NCBI GenBank assembly: GCA_965221765.1
Contig: OZ244911.1
Coordinates: 1-64,000 of the forward strand
Source of the DNA: Bin25 sp965221765
Lineage (GTDB): Bacteria > Bacteroidota > Bacteroidia > Flavobacteriales > Flavobacteriaceae
DNA: 64,000 bases
Direction: 5' to 3'
The position numbers and the translations under genes were made by a program. Shown here in pieces: positions 9,777 through 19,550 of the stretch (its first letter is position 1; every line of letters starts with the position of its first letter). The notes under the pieces were generated by a model, which saw only the letters and a program-made list of their open reading frames with translations, did not search any database and was not told where the DNA came from.

Positions 9777-10193
9777 AAAAACAAAATTACGATAAGGGAG
9801 CTAATGAATAAAGGAGCCTTTTCAATAATGCAAAGTCAAAAAATTAGATGCTAGGAGGAACCCATCTTTTCTTCTGTTCATGACAATACATCAAAAAAGA
9901 GGTTTTTTAATCTAATCCTTTATCTTATTGGAAATCAAAAGTTTTAATGCAAGAATCTCCCTCTTATTATTTCTAACGCCACATTACATCATTACCTGAA
10001 CCTAAAATTAGATATAAAATATAGTTTATTTTATCTGTATTTCATCAATCCTCATGGACACAACTCATATAGGATTTTAAAGGTCCCTTGGTGTTGAATT
10101 CCAATGACACACGAAGGCACAAAATTCTTGTGCTTTTATCATTTTTTGAATTCAGAATCGTTTAAAACCAAAAAACCTCAACCTCTATAGACC
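9777..10193. other. Intergenic region, nothing recognised
   Basis: This 417-bp gap separates the start of the carboxypeptidase-like gene from the end of the BspA-type gene. No open frame with a recognisable product, RNA or repeat was seen. A sequence TAATTTTG on the minus strand (9782-9789) resembles a -7 element but lies too close to the GTG at 9776 to be convincing. Confidence 0.4.
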
Positions 10194-13100
10194 TTATGGG
10201 GTGCAATTGCTAAAGGGAGGCAGATTGGCTTGACTTAAGCCTGAATCACTATAAAAAGAAAGACAGAGTATAACATTATTGACAACCCAACCACTAAGGT
10301 CTTTATTGAACGCGGTGGCCCGAAAAAACATAAAACTCATATTCGTCACATTACTGACATTCCACTCCCCGATGTCTTGGTTGAAGGCACTCGCTGTATT
10401 AAACATCCCTACCATATCAGTCACACTACTGACATTCCACTCCCCGATGTCTTGGTTGAAGGCACTTGCTGTATTAAACATACTACCCATATTGGTCACA
10501 CTACTGACATTCCATTCCCCGATGTCTTGATCGAAGGCATCAGCATCAGCAAACATGGCATAGGTATTGGTGACACTACTGACATTCCATTCCCCGATGT
10601 CTTGGTTGAACGCAGTGGCTTGATTAAACATATGACCCATATTGGTCACACTACTGACATTCCATTCCCCGATGTCTTGGTTGAACGCAGTGGCTTGATT
10701 AAACATCCCTAGCATGTTCGTCACGCTACTGACATTCCACGCTCCGATGTCTTGATTGAAGGCCGTGGCTCCTTTAAACATAAAGGTCATGTTATTGACC
10801 TGGCGGACATCCCAATCGCCAATGTCTTGGTTGAAGGCATTGGCTCCTTGAAACATCCTGGCCATATTGGTGACCTGGCTAGTATCCCAGGAGCTGATAT
10901 CTTGATTAAAGGTGGCTTTCCTCCGGAACAAGAAGCTCATATCGGTCACCAGGGAGGTGCACACGGTATTGGTCTGATCAGTGGCCGCCCAGGTTTTGAG
11001 GGAGGCATTATCCACGATGGTATAGGTGGTGTCCTCGAGGGTCGCTTTTTGCCCAGCATATTGCGAATGGTTTTGAAGCATGGGATTGATCATGACCGTC
11101 ACTCCATTGCTATGCTTGACCAGCAAGGGGGGCGGACAATTGGTAAATGTCGGCCGGTGGTCCGGGCTTAATCCTGGAACCGCCTTCCTACAATCGATGA
11201 CCCGCCCCACCTTCCACTCACTGATGTCTTGCTGGAAGGCGGTAGCCCTAGCAAATAGGTGATTCATGTTCGTGACTTGCGATACATCCCAGGGGCCGAT
11301 ATCTTGATTAAAGGCGGTGGCATCCGCAAAGAGACTTCCCATGTTGGTGACGCTACTGACATCCCAATCACCGATGTCTTGATTGAAGGCGGTGGCTCCT
11401 TTAAACATCAAGGTCATGATAGTGACCTTGGAGACCTCCCACGGTCCAATATCTTGATTAAAAGCGGTAGCTTTTTCAAATAGGGCTGCCATGCTGGTGA
11501 CCTGACTGGTATCCCAGGGGCCGATATCTTGATTAAAAGCGGAGGCTCCTCGAAACATAAAATCCATGGTGGTGACGTTACTGGTATCCCAATGGCTGAT
11601 ATCTTCATTGAAGGTGCTGCTGACGAACCGGCAATTCATTTGTTGTTCATCACAGCCGTGATTGTTAGAGAATAGGCTATTCATATTGGTGACGAAGGTG
11701 GTGACGATATTGCTCATGGGCAAGCCTTGGTCTCGTCGATCTCGGATGCTAAAATCATCGACGATGGTATAGGTCACGCCTTGGAAGGTAGGGGTCTTTC
11801 CTACCAAATGGTATAGGTTGAGGTCATTAATCTCATCGCGTTGGAATCCTCGGCAGGCTTCCTTGACTTGGATGGTATGACCATTGGGGGCGAATTCGAG
11901 GGGTTGGGCACAAGCATCGGCCGCATCGACAGGATCGGGGATGACGGGCTGTGGATTCACGGGGGTAGGATTGCTGGGGGGTGTGCTGGGTGTTGGAGTG
12001 GGTGGATTTTCTGTTGTTGGACTGGGTGGGGTCTCGGTTGTTGGGGTGGGTTCTTGCTCTACTGCTTCTTCGAGCAGGGCGCTGACTTGACAATCTTTGG
12101 TAGCGATCAAGGTAATGGTGGTCTCATTGGAGCTAAAGCTGCCGCAATCACTATTCCATTCTTCTAAGGTATAGTCGTCATCCACCTCGATGGTAATGCG
12201 AACGGTTTGTCCATGGGGGACGGTTTGGGAGGGGGTAATGGTGCCGCCTTCATTGATGGCGGTAGTGATGGTGCGTTGGGCTTTGGTAAATCGGGCTTGG
12301 AAGGCACAAGTTCCTATGGCGGTCAAAGATAGTTTGGGCTGGGTTGGATTCTGGAGGGTGGGACAACCGGGGCTTCCATCGGTGGTCCATCGTTCAAAGA
12401 CATGGTTTTGGTTGGCTTGGGCGTTAAAGACGATGGTTTGTCCTTTGGTGGCTTGGTGCTGTTGTGGCTTTTGGATGGTACCTCCTGGGGAGGCGGTGGC
12501 TTGGATGAGATAGGTTTTTGGTTTTAACACGGCAGTCACTTGGCAATCGTTGGTAGCGATAAAGGTGATAGTGTCCTCTTGGGGAGAAAAGCTACCACAA
12601 TCGCTTTTCCATGCTTCTAAGGTATAGTCGTCCTCCACCTCGATGGTAATGCGGACGGTTTGTCCATGTTCGATGGTTTGGGGAGGGCTAATGGTGCCCC
12701 CTTCATTAATAATGGCGGTGGTGATGGTGCGGGGGGCTTTCATGAAGCGGGCTTGCAGGGCACAGGGGCCGGTGACGATGAACGAGAGGGTAGGATCTTG
12801 GGGGTTTTCCAAGGTGGGGCATTCCGAAGTTTCTTGTGTTTTCCATCCCGCAAAGACATGATTTTCATCGGCTTGGGCAGTGAACTCCACTTGTTGGCCA
12901 TGGATGGCTTCTATACGATTGGGATTATTAACAGATCCGCCTAAAGTGGCCGTGGCCTGCACGAGATATTGTTTTTTTTCAAGAATGGCTTGGAGCTGGC
13001 AATCCTCGGTAGCGGAAAAGGTGATGGTGAGGTCTTGGGGAGAAAAGGTCCCGCAGTTGTCCGTCCATTGGTTTAGTGTATAGCCCTCTTCGAGGGTTAT

Positions 13101-13748
13101 GGTAATGGTGATTTCTTGGCCATGCTCGATAGTTTGGGTGGGGGTAATGGTACCTCCTGTATTGATGGCGGTAGTGATGGTGCGTTGGACTTTTTGAAAA
13201 GCAGCTTGTAATGCGCAGGGCCCTTGGATGACAAAAGAGAGGGTTGGTGGGGTGGGGTCTTCTAGGGTGGGGCAACCCGAATCCCCATCGGTGGTCCAGC
13301 CGGCAAAGAGATGGTATTCTTGGGGCACGGCTCGAAGGGTGATGGGCTGTCCTTGGGGGCTGCCCTGGGCGGGCAGTCCGGTGACCGTTCCTCCGTCGGT
13401 GGTGGTGGCGGTGATGGGATAGTTGATTTTTTCAAAGACTGCCGTGATAGAGCAATGACCGCTGGCCTCAAAACGGAGACTGGCTTCTTGGCTATTGATG
13501 GGACAATTGCCCGTCCAGGTTTTGAATTGATAATGTTGGTTAGGGGTGGCAGTGATGGCTACGGACTGTCCACTGGCCATGCGTTGGGTCGGGGTGATGG
13601 TCCCACCGATACTCGCCGAGGTCGCTATGGTATAAAATAGGGGGGGGGTAACGGGCTTGGTGCGCACGGAATCTTCGCCACAGGCAAAGAAGATCAAAAG
13701 AATCAAGGGCATCGACCAAGAGGGTCTAAGATCGGATAAGCGAGTCAT
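10194..13748 (-). CDS. Giant BspA-type surface lipoprotein with InlB-like and DUF285 repeats
   Basis: This cell-surface lipoprotein is about 1,184 residues from ATG 13748; an upstream ATG at 13862 in the same frame would add 38 residues without a signal character. The signal peptide ends in the lipobox-like LIFFAC. Seven or so beta-repeat domains follow (about residues 30-590) of the InlB B-repeat kind, with HGQ or KGQ turns, hydrophobic strands, W and paired C residues. A proline/threonine linker precedes two blocks of 25-residue BspA/DUF285 repeats with the pattern AFNQDIGxWxVSxVTNMxxMF. Such repeats mediate adhesion in other bacteria. The gene is much richer in G+C than its neighbours and contains a C9 tract just after the lipobox. 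Confidence 0.85.
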   Translation of the reverse strand: MTRLSDLRPSWSMPLILLIFFACGEDSVRTKPVTPPLFYTIATSASIGGTITPTQRMASGQSVAITATPNQHYQFKTWTGNCPINSQEASLRFEASGHCSITAVFEKINYPITATTTDGGTVTGLPAQGSPQGQPITLRAVPQEYHLFAGWTTDGDSGCPTLEDPTPPTLSFVIQGPCALQAAFQKVQRTITTAINTGGTITPTQTIEHGQEITITITLEEGYTLNQWTDNCGTFSPQDLTITFSATEDCQLQAILEKKQYLVQATATLGGSVNNPNRIEAIHGQQVEFTAQADENHVFAGWKTQETSECPTLENPQDPTLSFIVTGPCALQARFMKAPRTITTAIINEGGTISPPQTIEHGQTVRITIEVEDDYTLEAWKSDCGSFSPQEDTITFIATNDCQVTAVLKPKTYLIQATASPGGTIQKPQQHQATKGQTIVFNAQANQNHVFERWTTDGSPGCPTLQNPTQPKLSLTAIGTCAFQARFTKAQRTITTAINEGGTITPSQTVPHGQTVRITIEVDDDYTLEEWNSDCGSFSSNETTITLIATKDCQVSALLEEAVEQEPTPTTETPPSPTTENPPTPTPSTPPSNPTPVNPQPVIPDPVDAADACAQPLEFAPNGHTIQVKEACRGFQRDEINDLNLYHLVGKTPTFQGVTYTIVDDFSIRDRRDQGLPMSNIVTTFVTNMNSLFSNNHGCDEQQMNCRFVSSTFNEDISHWDTSNVTTMDFMFRGASAFNQDIGPWDTSQVTSMAALFEKATAFNQDIGPWEVSKVTIMTLMFKGATAFNQDIGDWDVSSVTNMGSLFADATAFNQDIGPWDVSQVTNMNHLFARATAFQQDISEWKVGRVIDCRKAVPGLSPDHRPTFTNCPPPLLVKHSNGVTVMINPMLQNHSQYAGQKATLEDTTYTIVDNASLKTWAATDQTNTVCTSLVTDMSFLFRRKATFNQDISSWDTSQVTNMARMFQGANAFNQDIGDWDVRQVNNMTFMFKGATAFNQDIGAWNVSSVTNMLGMFNQATAFNQDIGEWNVSSVTNMGHMFNQATAFNQDIGEWNVSSVTNTYAMFADADAFDQDIGEWNVSSVTNMGSMFNTASAFNQDIGEWNVSSVTDMVGMFNTASAFNQDIGEWNVSNVTNMSFMFFRATAFNKDLSGWVVNNVILCLSFYSDSGLSQANLPPFSNCTP
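13640..13648 (+). repeat. Nine-base G/C tract inside the BspA-type lipoprotein gene
   Basis: Nine G on the plus strand read as nine C in the coding strand (threonine-proline-proline codons), shortly after the lipobox cysteine. At nine the frame is open, so the gene is ON as sequenced. A gain or loss of one base would truncate the protein near its N-terminus. Confidence 0.8.
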
Positions 13749-13821
13749 GAGTGGTATGGGTTTAAGTATGGATGATGGGTAAAATTTAAAATTCATCGAT
13801 AGGAATTCAAGTGAATCTTTG

Positions 13822-13829
13822 CAAAGATA
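13822..13829 (-). promoter_or_regulatory. Putative -7 element (TATCTTTG) of the BspA-type gene
   Basis: On the minus strand the sequence fits the Bacteroidota -7 consensus TAnnTTTG. Transcription would start near 13816, about 70 bases upstream of the ATG at 13748. No TTTG is present at the normal -33 spacing of 19-21 bases. A T-rich stretch occurs about 24 bases upstream, with a G9 tract inside the spacer. Confidence 0.45.
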
Positions 13830-13836
13830 ATCAGTA

Positions 13837-13845
13837 CCCCCCCCC
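13837..13845 (-). repeat. Nine-G tract in the presumed promoter spacer
   Basis: Nine C on the plus strand (G9 on the minus strand) begin 7 bases upstream of the TATCTTTG element. Length change here would alter the distance between promoter elements, a known way to grade or switch transcription of surface proteins in other bacteria. Confidence 0.6.
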
Positions 13846-14229
13846 ATTTTTGGAAAAATCATGATTTTTTTTTGAGTTTTTAGGGATTTTGGTGATGGGC
13901 TATGAAATGAGCCATCATCTAGTTTAGAAAAGTGATTTGTTTTATGCAGGCATTATCATCGAAATAGCAATCGATCGATCAGCGGTGATGGCGTTTTTGA
14001 GTGCCTATATCAGTGGGATATAATGTGGGTTCCCTTATTCTCTTTTTAGTGTCTTTCATCAGGGGTTATCGATTGGGTAATCTCTTGAGGTCTTTATTTT
14101 TTCCTAACGATGACTATTTGATTCTTCATACATCGTTGTCCGATGAACTACTCATGGTTCGGTGTTGGATTAACGATTCCAATGGATACCTCTGTTCTTG
14201 GGTGAGTTTTTTAAAACGTCCAATATGAA

Positions 14230-14640
14230 CCCTTAGAATCTTCCCCTAAAAATCGTTTGGCTGAGCGCATGTTGTACTAGATAGTTGAACATGTCATCAT
14301 CCCTTTGGCCGTCAGTGGTCGGTGGACTTCATCCATGATGCATTGATAGAGTTTTTTGACCGTTGATACTGAACGAAAATGAGACTATGTGTTGTAATCG
14401 GGAATGGCATCTTCCATATCCAAATCACAAAAAGCCGTGAAACATTCAGTCTTTCATGAATACTTTCGTTCGGACATCAGACCGAAATCAACGGCATGTT
14501 CAGTAATATCATGGGATGATAGGCTTTTTGACCTCACTGTTTTTCCTTCTTGATAACTTTCTACTAACATGGCTTCTATCGGTTGCCAATTGATGATGTG
14601 ATGGACTTGATTGAAAAATGATAGATTGTTGTTTGGCTTT
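14230..14640 (-). pseudogene. Relic of an IS5-family transposase
   Basis: No single open frame exists, but joining minus-strand frames gives a recognisable IS5-type N-terminal half: NNNLSFFNQVHHIINWQPIE, then AYHPMILLNMPLIS, FCDLDMEDAIPDYNT, and LYQCIMDEVHRPLTAKG. These correspond to the N-terminal domain and the region before the first catalytic aspartate. At least two frameshifts and several stops are present and the catalytic part is missing. A short similar piece (CATGTTCAACTA followed by CTAGTACAACAT with one base between) recurs near 24684-24708. Confidence 0.65.
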
Positions 14641-14930
14641 GCCCTGTATGGGGATTAAAAAAGCTCATTCGTTTGGATTAAAAAAAATTGAAATGACTCC
14701 TATCGCAAACAATACACAAATAGTGAAATGATAAAAACATACAGTCAAGTAAAAAGATAGGGGTTTTAAACTAAATCTTTTTTTAGCGGAAAGCAAAATT
14801 TTAGAGCAAAGAACTCTTAAATTTAGATTTATGGTTTCTGCTATAATCTATAAGTGGAAAAGGATCTCATTTGACTTGTTTAATCACCTATTTTAGTTAG
14901 ATTCAATGCCAAGAAGATAGGAGTTCCGAG

Positions 14931-14938
14931 TATATTTG
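14931..14938 (+). promoter_or_regulatory. Putative -7 element (TATATTTG)
   Basis: The sequence matches the Bacteroidota TAnnTTTG consensus and lies 45 bases before the ATG of the sugar dehydrogenase lipoprotein, a normal leader length. No good -33 TTG was found at the usual spacing. Confidence 0.4.
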
Positions 14939-14983
14939 TAGAAGTCTATGTGAATTTTATCAAATACTAGAGTAAATTTATTC

Positions 14984-16441
14984 ATGACACGGTTCAATTA
15001 TAGGCCATCGAAATATTTTGTTTTTCTTTTTTTGATATTCTTTTCTTGTGATGATGATATCATCTCTGTCACCCCTCTCCCCTTAGTTTATAGCATCGCC
15101 ACGGCATCTGGTGTGGGAGGAGCCATCACGCCTTCCCAAACCATCGAAAAGGGCAAAACAGTCTCTATCACGGCTCTGCCCAATGAGCATTATCAATTCA
15201 AAGCATGGGAAGGCGATTGTGGTAAGTTCAGCAATAATGAGACGACGATTGAATTTATCGCTACTAAAGATTGTCAAATTATTGCAGTGCTTGAAGAAGT
15301 AGAAGAGACTATAGTGCCAAAAACAGTTGAACCCTTAAATCCTATTAATCCGACACCAAATCCTAATCCACCCACAATTGCCATAGAACCTCAAGCAAAG
15401 CCAAAGTCACAGAATGAGGCATATCAATTAGTTGTCGGTGGTATTAATATTCCTTGGGGGATGGCATTTATTTCGGAAACGGAATTTTTGGTCACTGAAA
15501 AATCAGGCAGGCTTTATTACGTTAAAAATGAAGAAAAATTTCCTATTGGGGGTTTACCACCAATATATCATAATGGTCAAGGGGGGCTGTTGGATATCGA
15601 AGTAGATCCAAACTTTTCTGAAAATCAGTTAATCTATTTTACCATAAGCTTCAGTCCAAAAGGAGTGAATGGAGGGAATACGGCTCTTTATTCAGCACAA
15701 ATCGATATAGAATCCAAACAACTATCAAATGTGAACCAACTTTTTAGAGGTAAAGAAAATACAACGAGAGGGGTTCATTTTGGTTCTCGTATTATTTTTG
15801 ATACGGAAGGATATCTTTACTTAACAATCGGCGATCGAGGGCAGAGAGATGTGAATCCCCAAAGCCTCAGTCGGGATGGGGGTAAGGTTCACCGATTGAA
15901 TAAAGACGGATCGATACCTAATGATAATCCGTTTGTCAATACTGAAAACGCAAATCCTTCAATATTCTCGTATGGTCATCGAAATCCTCAAGGAATGATA
16001 TTACATCCCCAAACAGGTGAGATATGGATTCATGAACATGGTCCTAGAGGTGGCGATGAGATCAATATCATTGAGGCTGGTAAAAACTATGGTTGGCCGG
16101 AAATTACTTATGGAACAAATTATGATGGTTCAATCATCACCAGTTTAACTGAAAAAGATGGTATGGAGCAACCAATTCATTATTGGACTCCATCTATTGC
16201 TCCTAGTGGATTTGAAATTGTAACCTCTGAAAGATATAGTAGCTGGAAAAATCAGTTTTTGGTGGGCTCATTAAAGTTTTCATATCTCGAACGGCTTGTC
16301 ATTGAAAATAATATCGTTATCTCTACCCATAGAGAATTGAACAATATTGGTCGTGTTCGAAGTATTAAACAAGGAATAGATGGATATATTTATGTTGGTG
16401 TAGAATCTATGGGTGTTATTCGTATCCTTCCAAAGGAATAA
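14984..16441 (+). CDS. Lipoprotein with InlB-like domain fused to PQQ-dependent sugar dehydrogenase
   Basis: This 485-residue lipoprotein has a signal peptide ending in LIFFSC. One InlB-type beta repeat (about residues 35-105) comes next, almost identical in DNA to the start of the giant BspA-type gene at 24740, followed by a proline-rich linker. From about residue 140 there is a glucose/sorbosone dehydrogenase beta-propeller: NIPWGMAF at the first blade, GQGGLLDIEVDPNF, the conserved histidine in RGVHFGSRI, TIGDRGQRD, SYGHRNPQGM and HEHGPRGGDEIN. The propeller would bind PQQ and oxidise sugars at the cell surface. The substrate is unknown. Confidence 0.88.
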   Translation: MTRFNYRPSKYFVFLFLIFFSCDDDIISVTPLPLVYSIATASGVGGAITPSQTIEKGKTVSITALPNEHYQFKAWEGDCGKFSNNETTIEFIATKDCQIIAVLEEVEETIVPKTVEPLNPINPTPNPNPPTIAIEPQAKPKSQNEAYQLVVGGINIPWGMAFISETEFLVTEKSGRLYYVKNEEKFPIGGLPPIYHNGQGGLLDIEVDPNFSENQLIYFTISFSPKGVNGGNTALYSAQIDIESKQLSNVNQLFRGKENTTRGVHFGSRIIFDTEGYLYLTIGDRGQRDVNPQSLSRDGGKVHRLNKDGSIPNDNPFVNTENANPSIFSYGHRNPQGMILHPQTGEIWIHEHGPRGGDEINIIEAGKNYGWPEITYGTNYDGSIITSLTEKDGMEQPIHYWTPSIAPSGFEIVTSERYSSWKNQFLVGSLKFSYLERLVIENNIVISTHRELNNIGRVRSIKQGIDGYIYVGVESMGVIRILPKE

Positions 16442-16662
16442 GGGGTTTTTATTTTAGGCCTCCTATTTTTATAATAAACTAAGGGGTTTGAAATTGGGGC
16501 CTCATTATCTGTTAAAGTTAATTCCTGCTAAGAATATAAATCTATTGGTAGGCGAATCAATCGATTGATTCTAATGGGCCATCCTAAATGGAACGATGCG
16601 CTTAAGTTTCAAAACAGTTGTATTTCATGGTAGAATGCCTTTTCTCTGCCATGAATTTAAAT

Positions 16663-16685
16663 AGGAACTATATACTTAGTTACAC
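16663..16685 (+). repeat. Probable left terminal repeat of the first IS1595-type cassette
   Basis: The sequence beginning AGGAACTATATACTTAG and ending TTACAC agrees at 18 of 23 positions with the left terminal repeat of the complete element at 44062. It lies just upstream of the transposase start, at the same relative place. The matching right end was not found and appears to have been lost in the fusion near 19460. Confidence 0.55.
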
Positions 16686-16718
16686 GGATTTTTCGTAAAT
16701 TTAGTGAAAACCAAGTCC

Positions 16719-17682
16719 ATGAATCAACCATTATCCCTCATCAAATTATTTGAATTATTTCCCGATGAACGCCTTACTGAAAAATGGTTAGAACATCAAT
16801 TATGGGGAAAAACCGTGCAATGTCCCCGATGTTCTTGTTCTAAATCAGTCTCGATTAGAACAAATCGAAAACCCATGCCTTATTGGTGTGGTTTGTGTAA
16901 AAAGTATTTTAATATCCGAACCAATACCTTAATGGAACATTCTCGTATTCCTTTGAAAAAATGGATGATGGCCATGTATTTATTTCAAACCGGACCCCAA
17001 GGGGTTTCATCGATACAAATGCAAAAGGATTTAAGCATCACTCAAAAATCAGCTTGGTTTTTATTACAACGATTACGAGAGGCTTTTGATAAGAAAACAG
17101 AACTGTTTTCTAGTGAAGTCGAGTTGGATGAAACCTATATTGGTGGCTTACGAAAAAATAGGTCATTGAAAAATCGAAGGGCAAAGCACCGCATGGCGAG
17201 AGGGGTGGCTGGTAAATCCCCGATCATTGGTATGAAATGTCAACAAACCAAAAAAGTGGTGGCTAAAGCCATTGATTCAACTGATTGTGAAACATTGCAT
17301 GAGTTTATTAATGACCATACGACTGAAGATGCTACTATTTATACCGATAAACATCGAGGCTATCGCCAACCTAAATAGAGAACATCATTGTATCTTGCAC
17401 AGCCGATACCAATATGTGGATGGTAAGGTGCACACCAATGGCATTGAAAGTTTTTGGTCAGGGATCAAAAGAGCCACCAAAGGGACTTATCACTATATGA
17501 GCCAAAAACATTTGAATTGCTATGTAAAAGAATTCACAGGACGATTTAACCTAAAAGACCTTGATGTAATCGACCAAATGAAATGGTTATTTCAAAATAT
17601 GGTGGGGAAACAATTGATGGTTCAGGAATTGATAGCTTGGAAATTAATAGAATGGTCAATAAAATTGAAACGAATCATATAA
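16719..17682 (+). pseudogene. IS1595-type (ISXO2-like) transposase, frameshifted
   Basis: The N-terminal zinc ribbon (CPRCSCSK and CGLCKKYF) and the DDE domain (VELDETYIGG, YTDKHRGY, HTNGIESFW) identify the family. The frame from ATG 16719 (a GTG at 16704 is possible) stops at 17376-17378 after RGYRQPK. Skipping one T there restores the frame, giving REHHCILHSRYQYVDGKVHTN and a normal C-terminus to 17682. It is therefore disrupted once. It lies 8 bp upstream of an EcoRI-family methyltransferase gene. It is more divergent from the copies at 21799 and 44129 than those are from each other. Confidence 0.85.
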
Positions 17683-17690
17683 CGTAAATC

Positions 17691-18693
17691 ATGCCAAATC
17701 AAGATTTAAGAAATGCTCGTCGAAATAGAAACGATGAGTTTTATACTCAATTTGAAGATATTGAAAGAGAACTAAAGCATTATAGGAAACACTTTGAGAA
17801 TAAAGTAGTGTATTGTAATTGTGATGACCCCTACATATCTAACTTCTTTGAATACTTTGCTAGAGATTTTGAAAATTTAGGATTAAAAAAACTCATTACA
17901 ACTCGATACAAGAACACCAGTCCGATTGATTTATTTGGTGAAAACGATGAAAATAGAGCCATCAAACTAGAATATTTTGGAGATAAAGACGGCGATGGTT
18001 TGCCTTCTATTAATGAAACAAAGGTGACTGAACTTCGAGGAAACGGCGATTTTAGAAGTGAAGAATGTATTGAATTATTAAAACAAGCCGACATTGTGTG
18101 CACCAATCCTCCTTTTTCTTTGTTTCGTGAATATGTAAATCAGCTAATGAAATACAATAAAAGATTTTTGATTATCGGACATCAAAATGCTATTTCATAT
18201 AGGGAAATATTTCCTTACATAAAGGAAAATAAATTTTGGTTAGGTGTTAGTATTAGAAGTGGAGATAGAGAATTTGGTATTCCACCTCACTATGACGCAT
18301 ATTCAAATAGTTTAAGAGTAGATAAGGAAGGAAATAGATACATTAGAGTATCGGGTGTCAGATGGTATACTAATCTTGACCATGACAAAAGAAATGAATT
18401 TTTAACCCTTAACAAAAACTACTCATCCGATAATTATCCCCATTACGATAATTACGATGCTATAGAAGTCAGTAAAACAAGAGATATCCCCCAAAATTGG
18501 GGGGGGGCAAATGGGCGTGCCCATCTCCTTTCTGAACAAGTATAATCCAAAGCAATTTGAGATAGTGGATATCAATCCACATTTCTTTATGCTTAGGCAA
18601 AAAGGTTTGCCTAAACCCAAACAATTAAGAATCAGTGGAAGAAAAGATCCTTACGCTCGTATCTTAATCAAAAACAAAAGCCCTAAAACATGA
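17691..18693 (+). CDS. EcoRI-family adenine-specific DNA methyltransferase 1, phase-OFF
   Basis: Residues 1-265 or so match M.EcoRI-type N6-adenine methyltransferases: NDEFYTQ near the start, KVVYCNCDDP (SAM-binding region), DIVCTNPPFSLFREY (catalytic NPPF) and FLIIGHQNAISY. After IPQNWGG a tract of nine G (18499-18507) puts the frame into a stop at 18545, giving 284 residues. With eight G the frame continues WGGQMGVPISFLNKYNP and runs to TGA at 18691-18693, for about 333 residues (M.EcoRI has 325). The end overlaps the start of the DUF262 gene by 4 bp. I infer reversible slipped-strand switching, not simple decay, because the rest is well preserved. Confidence 0.85.
18499..18507 (+). repeat. 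Nine-G tract in methyltransferase 1
   Basis: The G run follows AATT and precedes CAAATGGGCG. Eight or eleven G would keep the frame open; nine gives truncation. The position corresponds exactly to that of the tract in methyltransferase 2, just before the conserved MGVPI(T/S)F segment. Confidence 0.9.
18550..18675 (+). repeat. 126-bp perfect inverted repeat, left arm
   Basis: This arm covers the 3' end of methyltransferase 1 and is identical base for base to the reverse complement of 20586-20711, the 3' end of methyltransferase 2. It begins AAGCAATTTGAG and ends CTTAATCAAAAAC. Outside the arms the two genes are clearly diverged. Confidence 0.97.
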
Positions 18694-19550
18694 GTAAAAA
18701 AATCAAGCGAATTAAAATCAGGGATATCATTGAGGGCTATCAAGATCATGGAGAGGGAAAAGGGGTCATTGGTTATGGAGGGAAATTAAATATTAGGCCC
18801 CCTTATCAAAGAGAATATCTCCACGAGAACAATCAAAAATTCAAAGAAGAATTAATCCAATCAATCTACCATGGAAGACCCATTGGACTGATATACTTTG
18901 CCAAAAATAAAGAGGGAAACTTTGAATTAATGGATGGACAACAACGTATGATCACGATATGCAAATTTTGCGAACCCAAAAAATCGTTTTTTATCCATTT
19001 AGAAATCAGTCCTGGAAATACCCAGAGAATCAAGTTTAATGTTTTAAAAGCACAACATTTGTCTGAAAAGATTTTGGATTATGAATTAATGGTCTATGAG
19101 TTCGAGGGAACGGATATTGAAAAACTAAAATGGTTTCGAACCATCAATAAAGAAATAGAAGTCTTATCAGACCAAGAAATACGAAATTCAGTATACCATG
19201 GCCGTTGGTTGAATGATGCCAAGAAATACTTCACATACATGGGTGATACAAACAGAAAAGAAATGTGTCATGAATTGATGGGTAGCAAGGATCGAAAAAG
19301 GCATGCTCATTTGGAAAAAATCATTCAATGGAGAATAGGAAGTTCTGATGAAGATCGTATCATGGAGTTTATGGCGACTGAATCAGAAAAAGAAGATGCT
19401 AAAGATTTATGGGATTATTTTAGGGAATATATACCAAAGTGGCAAAAGTTCATTCACGATAAACACAGCCTTTCCCCGATCGATTGCAGCTCTTGTAGAG
19501 CATTTGTAAATTTTCTTCCTTTGTTTCACCACCATTTCTCCAAGGAATGA
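18690..19550 (+). CDS. DUF262 (GmrSD-like) protein 1, C-terminal HNH part lost
   Basis: The 286-residue frame has a DUF262 domain of the ParB/Srx-like nucleotidase fold found in GmrSD and related restriction proteins: YQREYLHENNQKF, ELIQSIYHGRPIG, and the signature LMDGQQRMITI. Sequence similar to the other two copies runs to about residue 255 (IPKWQKFI). The last about 30 residues read antisense through the convergent gene and are unlike anything in the family, so the spacer and HNH domain have been lost. Translation is coupled to methyltransferase 1 by the ATGA overlap. Without the HNH nuclease it may be inactive or regulatory. Confidence 0.75.
   Translation: MSKKIKRIKIRDIIEGYQDHGEGKGVIGYGGKLNIRPPYQREYLHENNQKFKEELIQSIYHGRPIGLIYFAKNKEGNFELMDGQQRMITICKFCEPKKSFFIHLEISPGNTQRIKFNVLKAQHLSEKILDYELMVYEFEGTDIEKLKWFRTINKEIEVLSDQEIRNSVYHGRWLNDAKKYFTYMGDTNRKEMCHELMGSKDRKRHAHLEKIIQWRIGSSDEDRIMEFMATESEKEDAKDLWDYFREYIPKWQKFIHDKHSLSPIDCSSCRAFVNFLPLFHHHFSKE

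Noticed and set aside
10270..10900. Regular 75-bp periodicity that resembles a CRISPR array
   Set aside because: The repeats are in frame and encode 25-residue DUF285 units of the lipoprotein; there are no distinct spacers.
14001..14228. 75-codon open frame on the plus strand
   Set aside because: It lacks family features, lies in decayed transposon DNA and shows no codon pattern or start signal to support it.
14310..14350. Plus-strand reading QWSVDFIHDALIE, similar to an IS3-family integrase motif
   Set aside because: The minus strand of the same region gives a much longer match to an IS5-family transposase over some 400 bp, so the plus-strand match is taken as chance.
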